A stretch of 33,931 nt of DNA from Neomegalonema sp. (GCA_022760355.1 JALEGB010000120.1:1-33931); one strand, 5' to 3'; counted from the first letter of the stretch, positions 15,865 through 24,221 are shown. Notes: generated by a model not told the origin, from the letters alone. Numbers and translations are program-made.

Positions 15865-16761
15865 ATGCGGGACTTAGCGGACGCGGAACAAACGGTCGAG
15901 AAAAGTGATCGGATCCGCGCTTGGCCCGCATCGGCGCTGCACGCCTCGCTCGGATTGCCCGGCGATCCGCCGCGCACGGGCGATCCGCTGCCGCCGCTGT
16001 GGCGTTGGCTGTACTTTCTGGACGCGCCGCGGCGCAGCGAGCTGGGCGCGAGCGGCGCCGCCCCCGCCTTCGCCAACGCAAATGTGCGAGGGGACGGCGC
16101 CTTTCATTGGGTTGGCGGACGCCTGGCCTTTCGCCGATCTCTCACCGTTGGAAGGCTGGCCCACCTCGCCAGCAGCTTCGAGCGTCGCCGCCAAGTCGAC
16201 ACGAATGAAGGGCCGGTGGAAATCGTGACGCAACGCCTTGACGTCTCGACGTCAGAGGGCGCGGCCGAAATCGAAGAACGGGATTACGTGCGCCGTTTGG
16301 GCGGCGGCGGCGATGAGACGCCGCCTCTGCTGGGCGAAGCGCCCGCCGCAATTGACGAAACCACCAAGGCGCGCTGGCGCCGGCGCTGGGCCGTCGACGC
16401 GCCGTTGCTGTTTCGATACGCGGCGCTGACTTTTGACAGCAACCGCCTCCATTATGATTCCGACTACTGCCGCCAGGCGACCGGCGCCTCCGGTCTGATC
16501 GTGCAAACGCCCTTGATGGCGACATTGCTGCTGGAGCTGGCGCGGGAGCTCGGCCCCGATCGCCGGATCAGCCGCTTTTCCTATCGCCTGCGCGGCCGTC
16601 TGACGGATGCAGACGCGTTCAGTGTATGCAGCCGCCCCGCTGCGCTCGAAGATGGCGGCGAAGGCGCGGATATGTGGATCGAGACGGAGAGCGCGCCGAA
16701 ACGGGTGGTGATGACGGCGGCCCTGGCCTATGACGGCAAACCGCCGCGGGGCCAGCCTTAG
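15865..16761 (+). CDS. FAS1/HTD2-type double-hotdog dehydratase (mesaconyl-C4-CoA hydratase-like)
   Basis: 298 residues. The N-terminal domain has the GDPLPPLWRWLYFLDAP segment (~39-55) followed by a degenerate hotdog. The C-terminal hotdog has the active segment YAALTFDSNRLHYDSDYCR (~190-208) with the Asp-x4-His pair and a glycine-proline segment (GLIVQTPLMATLLLELARE). This arrangement is typical of HTD2-like and mesaconyl-C4-CoA (3-methylfumaryl-CoA) hydratases, which add or remove water on CoA thioesters. The substrate here cannot be assigned; the Chloroflexus-type 3-hydroxypropionate cycle partners are absent. The ATG at 15865 follows GCGGAGC by about 8 bases. It sits close behind the opgC-like gene with no functional link that I can see. 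Confidence 0.85.
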   Translation: MRDLADAEQTVEKSDRIRAWPASALHASLGLPGDPPRTGDPLPPLWRWLYFLDAPRRSELGASGAAPAFANANVRGDGAFHWVGGRLAFRRSLTVGRLAHLASSFERRRQVDTNEGPVEIVTQRLDVSTSEGAAEIEERDYVRRLGGGGDETPPLLGEAPAAIDETTKARWRRRWAVDAPLLFRYAALTFDSNRLHYDSDYCRQATGASGLIVQTPLMATLLLELARELGPDRRISRFSYRLRGRLTDADAFSVCSRPAALEDGGEGADMWIETESAPKRVVMTAALAYDGKPPRGQP

Positions 16762-17373
16762 GTTTCGACCCTAATAGGTCAAATTTCGCTCGAGTTTTAG
16801 AAGAACTCACTGAAAATTATGACCACTTATTACCCGATGCGCGCGTGATTCACCTTTTCTAGAAAGATCGCAGCAAGCGCTGCTTGGCATTCTCATCCCA
16901 CCAGCGGCGCACAAGACCGCCGCATGTCCCTGTCTCGCCTCAACCGACGCATGAGAAAGGACGGCTCAACGAAGAAGTGCTGTTTCCCGCGCCCGTCCCA
17001 GCGCGGGAGCAGCGCGCACATGGAACAAGCCTAGGCGCAAAACACCATGACAGCGAACGCCTTGGCCGCCGGCCGTCGCCTTTTCCCTCGGGGCGGCGGC
17101 CGTCGCAATTTCCACAAATGGGCTGCGCGGACCCGCGCCCGCAGCGAGCGAATCGCTCGCGTCCGCTGCACCCGTCTCCGTTCAAACAATGTCCGTTTCG
17201 CAACAGGCTTGGCGCAATCCGGCGCCTGATAGCTGCTGCAATGCAGCATCCTCTTAGATTTGTGAGGCGCCACATTATCAGTGCCGCTTGACCAACGCCG
17301 GGTTGAGGCGCATTTGCGTGCGCTTCAACCGCACTATCACCCAAGCCGCGAAGCTGGGACGGGAGCGAGCGCC
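16762..17373. other. 612-base stretch without a convincing gene
   Basis: The first ~110 bases are relatively AT-rich and could hold a promoter. At 17144-17160 there is an 8-bp-arm palindrome (GCGAGCGA with TCGCTCGC around one base). A G/C-rich inverted arm pair (GGCCGCCG and CGGCGGCC) flanks about 17060-17105. Open frames here show no domain, ribosome site or codon pattern that I trust. The stretch precedes soxD; no SoxB-like sequence is found in it. Confidence 0.5.
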
Positions 17374-17781
17374 ATGAGGCCGCCATTTATGCAGATTGCA
17401 GCGCAGCGCGCGGCCGCGTCGCCGCGAACGCATCGCCAGCCGGCTGGGTGCGTGAATTGCCCTTTTTGCGGCCCTCGCCCACAGTCGGAATTTGAACCGA
17501 TACGCGAACCGGACGCCGCCCCAGCGCTCGACGCGCCAGCCAGCATCTGGTTCCGAACGCTCTACACCAGCGCCGCGGCGCGACCCGCTCCGCAGGATGC
17601 CGGGTTCTGGCGGCATACGGACGGGTGCGGCATGGTGATGGTGCGAAGCGGCGATGATCTCCGCCCCGCGACGGCGTTGCACGCCCAAGCTCTGCAGGCC
17701 CCCGCGCTGCAGCCCCCCGCGCCGCGCAAACGCGCCAAGCGCGCGCGTCGTCAATCATCTGGTCGTCGTATGGCGTCTTGA
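17374..17781 (+). CDS. soxD: SoxD-like zinc protein (sarcosine oxidase delta subunit family)
   Basis: 135 residues from ATG 17374, with GGGAG (17361-17365) 8 bases upstream; a GTG at 17452 just before CPFC is an alternative giving a more usual SoxD length. The core CPFCGPRPQSEFEPIRE ... WFRTLYTSAAARPAPQDAGFWRHTDGCG has the C-x2-C and H-x3-C zinc ligands of SoxD. The aromatic-rich middle also matches. Ordinary SoxD proteins are about 90-100 residues; this one also has a C-terminal extension of ~45 residues that is alanine/proline/glutamine-rich and ends in a basic patch (RKRAKRARRQ). In heterotetrameric sarcosine oxidases SoxD is structural. It ends 8 bases before the SoxA-type gene, as in sox operons. 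Confidence 0.78.
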   Translation: MRPPFMQIAAQRAAASPRTHRQPAGCVNCPFCGPRPQSEFEPIREPDAAPALDAPASIWFRTLYTSAAARPAPQDAGFWRHTDGCGMVMVRSGDDLRPATALHAQALQAPALQPPAPRKRAKRARRQSSGRRMAS

Positions 17782-17789
17782 GGCCGTAA

Positions 17790-20700
17790 ATGCCCATTGC
17801 ACATCGTCGAAGCGCGCGTTTGTCCGCGAACCAGCCGACCACCCCACGTCGGGTCGGCGGCTTTGGCCGGATCGATCGGTCGATCGAAATCGGCTTCCTT
17901 TGGAATGGCCAACGATATTTCGGTTATGAAGGCGACACCCTCGCCTCCGCCCTTCTTGCGAACGGCGTACAGATGGTCGGCGGCAGTCCCATCTTTTCGC
18001 GGCCGCGCGGCATCGACGCGCTGGGCCCCTCCGCCTCCGGCGCACGCCTGCTGCTGCGCCGCCGCGGGGCCCACAGCGCCACTCTGAAGCCACAGCTCGT
18101 CGACCCGGCCTTGGTGGAGCTTACCCCGGGGCTTGAAGCCAGCCTCTCCCCGCCGCGGCTGCTGCCCCGGCGCTCCGCCGGTCAAGCGGCCGAGTCGCTA
18201 TCCACGCCGACGCCAAGCGAATGCGCCTACCGAGTGTGCGATGCGCTCGTGGTCGGCTCGGGCCCCGCTGGGCTTGAGGCGGCGCGCACGCTCGCTGAGG
18301 CTGGCCGCGACACCCTGCTGATTGAGCGAGACAGCGTCCTAGGCGGTCAGCTGATCAGCGATCCATCGCTTATTGAGGAAACGCAGCCTGTCGATTGGTT
18401 GGCCGCGCGCCTTGCTCATCTGGGCCGCGCCGGCGCGCGCATGATGACCCGCACCCGTTTTCTGGGCCTGTTTGATGACGGCTCCGCCGGGCTGCGGGAA
18501 ACCCGCCTGACCCCTCAGGGCGCAATTGAGGTGATCTGGCAGATTCGCTTTAATGAGTTGGTCTTGGCGCCTGGCGCGATCGAACTCAGCGCCCTGTTTA
18601 TGGACAATGACCGCCCCGGCGTGATGACCGCAAGCGCCCTGCGCACATCGCTGTTTCGCTTTGGCGTGTTGCCCGGCCAACGCATCGTTATCGCGACGAC
18701 GAATGAGAGCGGTTATTTGGGCGTCGATCAGCTGCCTGTAGCCGGCGCGGACATCACCATCCTGGACATGCGTTTGGCGGCGCACGCCCGTCGCGCGGCC
18801 GGCGTACCAGGCGTCGCCCATCGCGTTGGCCTTGCGCCCTACCGGGCCGTTGGCCGCAATGGTTTGACCGAGGTCAGGCTCGCGCGACGCGAGGGCGAGG
18901 GGTGGCATGAAACCGAACAACGCATTGAGGCGGACGCGCTGGTTGTCGCCGGCGGTTGGCGCCCAGATCTGACGACGGCGCAAGCCTGTGGTGTAAATGC
19001 GTCGCGCGCCGATAATGGCGCGCTGACGCTGGCAAGCGCCGCCGCCGAACATATCCAACTCGCCGGCGCGGCGACCGGTCAGAACCATCCGAACGCCTGC
19101 GCCGCTTCTGGCCGCAACGCCGCCGCGCGCCTGCTTGGGCGTCCGGAGGAGGCGGTTGAGCTTGACGCCGAGACGGATCCGCAAGCCTGGCGGATCGGCG
19201 CGCGCGGCCGCATGTTCAGCGACTTGGCGACGGATACGCTGTACGACCCGGAGCAGCCCCGGCTCGCGCCGGTTGACGCGGTAAAACCGTCGCCCAGCTT
19301 GCCGCAAACCTTGCTGACGGGGTTGACGGATCACCCTGCCGAACGTCGTGCGCCCGCCCATAGCGCAGTTCATGCGCTTGGGGTTTCCTTTCATCAAGAC
19401 GCAGGCTGGCTGACGCCTGAGCGCGGCCACGCGCCGGGGCGCGAACCGGCGGAGAGCCATCGGCGCGAGGCGCGCGCCGCGCGCGAGACGGTCGGGATCG
19501 CGGACCTTTCCAGCTTCTGCAAAGTAAACGTCGCCGGCCCGGACGCGGCGGAATTTCTGGATCGAAGCTGCGTACGCGCCGCATCGGCGCTTGCGGTCGG
19601 AACTGCGCGGCCAACGCTGCTGCTTGAGGATGACGGCGTTGTTATGGCCGAAACCGTGCTGTGGCGCCTGGAGGAAGACGCCTTTCAGCTGACGGCTCCG
19701 CCAAGCACTGGGGCGCAGCTGAGACGCCGGCTGGAAGCGCTGCATCAAGCGCGCTGGCCCTCGCTGAAAATCACTCTGAGCGACGATAGCGACGCGGTGG
19801 CGGCGTTCGCAATTGTCGGCCCGCTCGCCCGACGGGCGATCGCGCGGGTGGTGATGGGCGTGGAGTTGAACGATCAAGCCCTTCCCGTCGGCGGCGTGCG
19901 CGCCTGCCGCGTCGGAGACGCGCTCTGCCGGCTGGCGCGGCTTTCGCGCTCGGGCGAACTTGGGTTTGAGATCTATGCTCCAGCCCCCTGCGGAGAAGCG
20001 CTGTTCGACGCGCTGTGGGACGCAGTCCGCTCCATGGATGGGGCGTTCCTCGGGGCTGCCGCACTGGAGACATTGCGGATCGAACGCGGACGGCTGGGCG
20101 CTCCTGAACTTAATGGCGAGACCTCGCTCGGCAATCTGGGCCCAGATTACGCGCCCGCCGCAGACCGCGCCTTTGCAGGCGGCGCGCTCGGACGTCAGGG
20201 CGATGCGCTCCCCCTCGACCGTAAGCTGCTGGTCGGCGTCCTGCCGGATGATCCCACGGCGACGCTGACGCCAGGCGCGATCCTGCGCAGGGCCGCGGGC
20301 CGCGGCGGCCAGCTGGGCTGGATCAGTTCGGTCGCCTGGTCGGATGCGCGTCAAACGACGGTCGCGCTCGGCTTTATTGAAGGCGGAGAGCCGGCTTGGG
20401 GCGGACGGGTGATCGTCGCGGAGCCGGATGAGAAGAGCTCCATCGCCGTTCGCATCGCGCGGCCTGACGCTTTCGACCCGATCGGCGCCCGCGCCCGGCC
20501 CGAAACGGACCCAAGACCGCCGGAGCTGGGTGAAACCCCGCGGCCTGCGCCGCTCACCCTCCCCGCGCGCGCGGCGCTAGGCGGGCTGCGCGACGATCCG
20601 ACCGCCCGTCTCAGCGCCGACGGTGATGAGGTCCGCCTCCATGAAATTGCGCCGCACGCCTTGCTGCGCCTTGTCGCCTGGCCGGATCGCTTTGCTGATG

Positions 20701-21137
20701 CGGAAGCTTGGTTGTGTGAACAATTCGCACTGGAGGCGGCGCCAGCCCCCTGCCGGAGCGCCTTGGCCCGCAACGGCGCAAATGGGAACAGCGCCCGGAT
20801 TTTCCGTATCGGCCCCGCCGAATGGCGGATAGATGTTTCGGATCGGGAACGGTTTGATCGGCTCGCGCCCTCGGCGGCGGCGTTTGGCGATCTCTCCGAT
20901 ATTTCGGACGGGTTGGCGCGGTTTGAGCTGTCCGGCTCGCGCGCGGCGGAGATCCTGGCGCGACGCCTCCGGATCGATTTGCGCGAGGCGTCCTTCCCCG
21001 TCGGCGCAGCTTCTATGGCTCCGTTCGGCGCGATGCCGACCCAGCTCGCGCGGCTGGAAGCAAACAGCTATACGATTTGGCCGGCGCGGAGCGCGGCGCA
21101 TTGGGCGTGGGCGCGGCTAACCAGCGCGCTGAGCTGA
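17790..21137 (+). CDS. SoxA-SoxG fusion, sarcosine-oxidase-type oxidoreductase
   Basis: 1115 residues. In order: a SoxA N-terminal domain (residues 30-100, WNGQRYFGYEGDTLASALLANGV and SRPRGIDALG); a Rossmann nucleotide-binding domain (VVGSGPAGLEAARTLAEAG from ~154, AGAATGQNHP near 425); a GcvT-like aminomethyltransferase domain (about 560-900) that in relatives hands the one-carbon unit to tetrahydrofolate; a proline-rich linker (~905-930); and a SoxG-like gamma domain (~940-1115, ending FPVGAASMAPFGAMPTQLARLE...YTIWPARSAAHWAW). SoxA alone is usually ~1000 residues and SoxG is normally separate, so this is a natural fusion. The catalytic FAD/FMN beta subunit SoxB is absent from the window. 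The substrate is probably an N-methyl or secondary amine, but which one is unknown. A small stem with a TTT run follows the stop. Confidence 0.85.
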   Translation: MPIAHRRSARLSANQPTTPRRVGGFGRIDRSIEIGFLWNGQRYFGYEGDTLASALLANGVQMVGGSPIFSRPRGIDALGPSASGARLLLRRRGAHSATLKPQLVDPALVELTPGLEASLSPPRLLPRRSAGQAAESLSTPTPSECAYRVCDALVVGSGPAGLEAARTLAEAGRDTLLIERDSVLGGQLISDPSLIEETQPVDWLAARLAHLGRAGARMMTRTRFLGLFDDGSAGLRETRLTPQGAIEVIWQIRFNELVLAPGAIELSALFMDNDRPGVMTASALRTSLFRFGVLPGQRIVIATTNESGYLGVDQLPVAGADITILDMRLAAHARRAAGVPGVAHRVGLAPYRAVGRNGLTEVRLARREGEGWHETEQRIEADALVVAGGWRPDLTTAQACGVNASRADNGALTLASAAAEHIQLAGAATGQNHPNACAASGRNAAARLLGRPEEAVELDAETDPQAWRIGARGRMFSDLATDTLYDPEQPRLAPVDAVKPSPSLPQTLLTGLTDHPAERRAPAHSAVHALGVSFHQDAGWLTPERGHAPGREPAESHRREARAARETVGIADLSSFCKVNVAGPDAAEFLDRSCVRAASALAVGTARPTLLLEDDGVVMAETVLWRLEEDAFQLTAPPSTGAQLRRRLEALHQARWPSLKITLSDDSDAVAAFAIVGPLARRAIARVVMGVELNDQALPVGGVRACRVGDALCRLARLSRSGELGFEIYAPAPCGEALFDALWDAVRSMDGAFLGAAALETLRIERGRLGAPELNGETSLGNLGPDYAPAADRAFAGGALGRQGDALPLDRKLLVGVLPDDPTATLTPGAILRRAAGRGGQLGWISSVAWSDARQTTVALGFIEGGEPAWGGRVIVAEPDEKSSIAVRIARPDAFDPIGARARPETDPRPPELGETPRPAPLTLPARAALGGLRDDPTARLSADGDEVRLHEIAPHALLRLVAWPDRFADAEAWLCEQFALEAAPAPCRSALARNGANGNSARIFRIGPAEWRIDVSDRERFDRLAPSAAAFGDLSDISDGLARFELSGSRAAEILARRLRIDLREASFPVGAASMAPFGAMPTQLARLEANSYTIWPARSAAHWAWARLTSALS

Positions 21138-21157
21138 CGCGCCCCAAAAGCGCGTTT
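21137..21157 (+). terminator. Short hairpin with T-run after the SoxAG gene
   Basis: ACGCGC (21137-21142) and GCGCGT (21150-21155) pair around a 7-nt loop, followed by TTT. It begins at the last base of the stop codon. It is weak, but its position fits a terminator between convergent genes. Confidence 0.4.
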
Positions 21158-21162
21158 GACGG

Positions 21163-21200
21163 GCTGGCGACGGCCAGATTTATGAGTTTACAACCTAGCG
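21163..21200. repeat. Partial copy of the inverted-repeat element at the window end
   Basis: The 18 bases at 21171-21188 (CGGCCAGATTTATGAGTT) are identical to 33808-33825, and weaker similarity extends on both sides (GCTGGC before, CCTA(A)GCG after). Here only one arm is present, just beyond the stop of the PCuAC-like gene, so it cannot form the long hairpin seen at 33770-33836. Confidence 0.75.
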
Positions 21201-21716
21201 CGGCTCGCCGGCCCGATCATGCGCGGCTGGCGGCTCCCCCTTGCGTCGAGCTCGGCCGAACTGCACTCGCAACCCCGCCGAAGGGCCGTCGCCAACCGTC
21301 GCCATCACATCGATCGCGCCAGCGCGCTCGAATAGCAAGGTGATCGGGATCCTCTCCCCCCAAATGAGACGTCGCGCAACGCCGCCTAGTCGCAGCTGCG
21401 CGCCCATAGGGCGCATATCGATAGCGGCGCCCGGCGGCAGCTCCAGCTGCGCCACGGGCGCCAGCCGATAGGCGCCGGCAGTATAACGCCGCACGACGAT
21501 CAGAACTTCCGACGCTTCGGCGCTGCGGGCGCCGATCAGCCTGTCCGTACGCACGCCCACATTCCGCACGCTAACGAAGGCGGCAACCGGCGCGCCAACC
21601 GGCGTCGGCGGCGCCCATGCCGCCACAACCGCAATCTTCGCGATTGCGGCGACAGGGCCGAGCGCAAAGGCGCAGACCAGGAACATCGCGCCAAGATAGC
21701 GGGCCGAACGCGTCAT
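21195..21716 (-). CDS. PCu(A)C-fold periplasmic protein lacking copper ligands
   Basis: 173 residues from ATG 21716, with GGAGG 5 bases upstream. The signal peptide (TRSARYLGAMFLVCAFALGPVAA) is followed by a PCu(A)C-like cupredoxin fold. Recognisable are AWAPPTPVGAPVAAFVSVRNVG, TDRLIGARSAEASEVLI, LELPPGAAIDMRPMG and RIPITLLFERAGAIDVMATVGD. Copper chaperones of this family bind Cu(I) through His and Met residues in H-x10-M and H-x-M segments. Here those read VLIVVRRYTAGAYRL and GAQLRLGG, without the His or Met. It may therefore bind no copper. The C-terminus is basic (RARRKGEPPAAHDRAGEPR). It converges with the SoxAG gene and is divergent from the rhomboid gene. Confidence in the fold is good; function is unknown. 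Confidence 0.72.
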   Translation of the reverse strand: MTRSARYLGAMFLVCAFALGPVAAIAKIAVVAAWAPPTPVGAPVAAFVSVRNVGVRTDRLIGARSAEASEVLIVVRRYTAGAYRLAPVAQLELPPGAAIDMRPMGAQLRLGGVARRLIWGERIPITLLFERAGAIDVMATVGDGPSAGLRVQFGRARRKGEPPAAHDRAGEPR

Positions 21717-21852
21717 AACGCCTCCAATCGCAGCAATTGAGCAGTCACAGTCTCGAAAAACACCGCAAAGCGCTAACAAACCCTCGATAAACTGGGCCAA
21801 GCGCCCATCTGATGCGACCAGCTCCCAACGGCGCAGCATAAGAGGGGACCAA

Positions 21853-22662
21853 ATGTCCAACCCGTTCGACCACGAGCCGCCCCAATCCTCCGCCGGCGGA
21901 CGGAGCGGACCATGGGACCATCTCGCGCAACAGCCCCGCCCGGTCTCACCCCTCGCGCCGCACAAGATGACCTTTAAGGGCGCGCCGATCACCGCTTTCC
22001 TTATCATCGCGATGTCCGCGGTCGAACTCGCGTCCATATTCTCGCCCACGCTGCGTCAGGAGCTTTTGCTCAGCTTCGCCATCACCGTCGGCGAAATGCA
22101 GGCTTTTATGACCGGTGCTCTGCCGCTGGATCAGAGCTATCGTTTCGTCACCTATGGCGCGCTGCATGGCCAGTTTCCGGGCTTCGGTCAATTCCCGGTG
22201 CACCTGCTGTTTAATATGGCCGCCCTCGCCGTGTTGGGCCCGCCAGTGGAGCGCGCGTTTGGCCCGATCCGCTACTTGCTGTTCTTTGTCATCGCGACCA
22301 TTGGCGGCGCAGTTGGCCATTGGGGATGGGATGCGGCGGCGGCGGCCATTGACGGCAAAAGCCTCTCGATCTGGTCGCAGGTCACGCTTGTCGGCGCTTC
22401 GGGCGCAATCTTTGGCGTCTTGGCCGGCGATGTGTATGCCCGCGCCCGCGCCATCCCGCATGCGCATCCGATGTTCCACGGCCACCTGCCCTCGCCGCTG
22501 AGCTATGTCGTCCGCACGAGCATCATGATTGTGCTGCTCAATGCTGCGATCAGCCTATTGGCCCCGGGCATTTCCGGCGCAGCGCATATTGGCGGCTATC
22601 TGTTCGGGCTTCTGTTAGCGCCAGCGCTAATGCCGCCCCTTCGCCGCGCCCAGCCGCATTAG
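21853..22662 (+). CDS. Rhomboid family intramembrane serine protease
   Basis: 269 residues. A ~37-residue soluble, proline-rich N-terminus precedes about six membrane helices. The rhomboid motifs are present: HLLFNMAALAVLGPPVE in the second helix (His and Asn of the oxyanion side), LVGASGAIFGVLAG with the nucleophilic serine near residue 183, and AAHIGGYLFGLLLAP with the catalytic histidine near residue 243. Active rhomboids cut transmembrane substrates within the inner membrane. The start ATG 21853 is preceded by an AGAGGGG ribosome site. The substrate is unknown; it is unlinked to the divergent PCuAC-like gene apart from the shared 136-base promoter region. Confidence 0.9.
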   Translation: MSNPFDHEPPQSSAGGRSGPWDHLAQQPRPVSPLAPHKMTFKGAPITAFLIIAMSAVELASIFSPTLRQELLLSFAITVGEMQAFMTGALPLDQSYRFVTYGALHGQFPGFGQFPVHLLFNMAALAVLGPPVERAFGPIRYLLFFVIATIGGAVGHWGWDAAAAAIDGKSLSIWSQVTLVGASGAIFGVLAGDVYARARAIPHAHPMFHGHLPSPLSYVVRTSIMIVLLNAAISLLAPGISGAAHIGGYLFGLLLAPALMPPLRRAQPH

Positions 22663-22939
22663 GCATCTGCGACCGCCTTCACCCGCGAAGCGAACGAATC
22701 ACTCGCTGGGACACCTGTTTTGCGCCAGCAGGAGGATCGCGCGCGGCGCCATGCCTTGAAAAAGAGTCAACCTTCAAAGATTGCCGCGCGCGGAACCCGT
22801 CTCAAAACGGGGCGCCCCTGCGCTTGGCGCGCAACAGGTATTCACAAAAATGTCGTCGCATCCCCCAAAGAAAGCGCTTGATCTGCATTTTAAGCCTTAA
22901 CTCGGCCCCGGAGCGGCTTGAAGGAGTAGGAGGCGGGTG

Positions 22940-23149
22940 ATGAAACATATCCTCATCGCCGGCAGCGTGGCGTTGGCGGCGATCGTCAGCCTCGCGTATG
23001 GCGGAATTCAGAGTAGAGAAGAGTTGGAGCAACGCGCTGGCAAGCGGCTGGAGAAAGCCGAGCGCAGAGCTAAGACCAAAGAGCTTGAGGCGAAATTCAA
23101 CGCAGCGATGCGACGAATAGCCGACGCGGTCGACGAAGCCGGCAAATAG
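22940..23149 (+). CDS. Small membrane-anchored coiled-coil protein
   Basis: 69 residues from ATG 22940, with a strong GGAGG (22929-22933) 6 bases upstream; a GTG at 22937 is the alternative. Residues 3-21 form a hydrophobic segment (HILIAGSVALAAIVSLAYG) that acts as a signal anchor or signal peptide. The rest is a highly charged helix with heptad-like spacing (REELEQRAGKRLEKAERRAKTKELEAKFNAAMRRIADAVDEAGK), probably a periplasmic coiled coil. The size resembles small lipoprotein-like or envelope-spacer proteins, but there is no lipobox cysteine. I do not know a family. The strong ribosome site and the clean anchor-plus-helix pattern make it likely real. Confidence 0.68.
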   Translation: MKHILIAGSVALAAIVSLAYGGIQSREELEQRAGKRLEKAERRAKTKELEAKFNAAMRRIADAVDEAGK

Positions 23150-23437
23150 CGGCGCCTTGTCGGCCGTAAGGTGGGGGCTTCGGTGTCGCCCGTGACGGGC
23201 GGCGCTGGCCCCGCTCAGCACCGCCCGGCATTCCGCCCCGCACATTGCGGCGGGCCCGCAGTTCTACACAGCACGCCAAGGCTGTCTTTGTTCTCCGATT
23301 TTTGGCCGCGGGCTTGACGCCAGTCGCCATCGCCAGAGGGAGGCCTGCGCCCGCCAGTATTCGCCGATATGCGCGCGCCATTGCCTGCAAGCGAAATTAG
23401 CGCAATATTTGTCAAACCAAACAAAAAGAAGCGACGC
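23150..23437. other. 288-base convergent intergenic region
   Basis: It lies between the small coiled-coil gene and the stop of matR. It contains minor GC-rich palindromes (for example GCCCGT/ACGGGC near 23188-23200) and an AT-rich end at 23395-23435. I see no gene or strong terminator. Confidence 0.45.
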
Positions 23438-24106
23438 TTACACGCGCTCTGGCTTCTCTTTCTCCAACATTGACAGCATGACGATAAAGCGTTCGCCCTG
23501 AACCATTACGTGATTCCGAGCCAATTTTTCTGCAGCCTCGCTATCGCCGGTTATGATTGCGTGTGAAATCGCCTCATGCTCTTGCTGCGATTGGGTTATT
23601 CGCCCCCGCACATGCAGCTGAAGTCGCCGAAACGGCTTCAACCGATTACGCAGCGCTAAAGTTTGGCTCTCCAGAAATGAATTCCGCGCGGCCGCATAAA
23701 TCGTCGCGTGAAAGTCTTCATTCTCATAATAGTACGCGTCAGTGTTACTCTCGGAGGCCGCCGAAGACGCACATCGTTGCAGCGCGGCGCGCAGCGGAGC
23801 GCTCGTTCGCGGATCCAATCTCTGGGCGGCCAAACGGGCGCATCCGGCCTCCAGCTCAGCCATTGTTTCAAACATCTCAAACAGCTCGGTCGGGCCAAGC
23901 TCGCGAACGAACGCGCCGCGTCTTGGACGCAGCTCAATCAACTGAGATCCCGCCAACCCCAGCAGCGCTTCGCGGATCGGCGTGCGCGACACCTCAAAGC
24001 GCTTCGCCAGCGACACCTCATCCAGCCGGTCTCCGGGTTTAAAGGCGCCGGAGATGATTTCCTGCTCAAGCGTTTCTCTCACCAACTGAGCCGCACGTTC
24101 GGACAT
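23438..24106 (-). CDS. matR: GntR/FCD-type repressor of the malonate operon (MatR-like)
   Basis: 222 residues. The N-terminal winged helix has the GntR pattern EQEIISGAFKPGDRLDEVSLAKRFEVSRTPIREALLGLAGSQLIELRPRRGAFVREL (about 15-69). The rest is a helical FCD ligand domain with metal/ligand-binding features such as ENEDFHATIYAAARN (Asp/His near 129-132) and QQEHEAISHAI. It is transcribed divergently from the TRAP-malonate operon, the normal place for its regulator. The palindrome at 24200-24211 is its probable operator. In rhizobial and Acinetobacter malonate systems, regulators of this class control the operon and respond to malonate or malonyl-CoA; which applies here is inferred. Confidence 0.87.
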   Translation of the reverse strand: MSERAAQLVRETLEQEIISGAFKPGDRLDEVSLAKRFEVSRTPIREALLGLAGSQLIELRPRRGAFVRELGPTELFEMFETMAELEAGCARLAAQRLDPRTSAPLRAALQRCASSAASESNTDAYYYENEDFHATIYAAARNSFLESQTLALRNRLKPFRRLQLHVRGRITQSQQEHEAISHAIITGDSEAAEKLARNHVMVQGERFIVMLSMLEKEKPERV

Positions 24107-24199
24107 CGCTCAACCCTTGCCTCATTGCGACGCGTGTTCGCCTCCCGCGCCATCGGTAGATCATACAGAAACACCGGATAAGTACGCAATAGCTGTCGT

Positions 24200-24211
24200 A
24201 TTGTATACAAA
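24200..24211. promoter_or_regulatory. Putative GntR operator ATTGTATACAAA
   Basis: TTGTATACAA (24201-24210) is a perfect 10-bp palindrome; with flanking bases it reads ATTGTATACAAA, one mismatch from the ATTGTATACAAT site I recall for the malonate regulator MdcY of Acinetobacter. It lies in the divergent region between matR and the transporter genes and 4 bases before a TTGACA box. Confidence 0.75.
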
Positions 24212-24215
24212 ACGA

Positions 24216-24221
24216 TTGACA
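24216..24221 (+). promoter_or_regulatory. -35-like box TTGACA of the malonate operon
   Basis: A consensus TTGACA sits immediately downstream of the palindrome and 112 bases before the dctP start. The matching -10 is weak (TAACGT with 16-base spacing), so the promoter assignment is tentative. A repressor on the adjacent palindrome would overlap polymerase contacts. Confidence 0.45.

Noticed and set aside
16884-17291. Possible gene between the dehydratase and soxD
   Set aside because: Open frame is composition-driven (Pro/Arg/Ser), without ribosome site or domain; not SoxB.
18339-20354. 671-codon open frame on the minus strand opposite the SoxAG gene
   Set aside because: Arginine/glutamine-rich shadow of a high-GC gene with no domain; the plus-strand frame has clear family motifs.
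22802-23245. 147-codon minus-strand frame over the small coiled-coil gene
   Set aside because: No motif or ribosome site; the plus-strand small gene has a strong ribosome site and a coherent anchor-plus-helix sequence.
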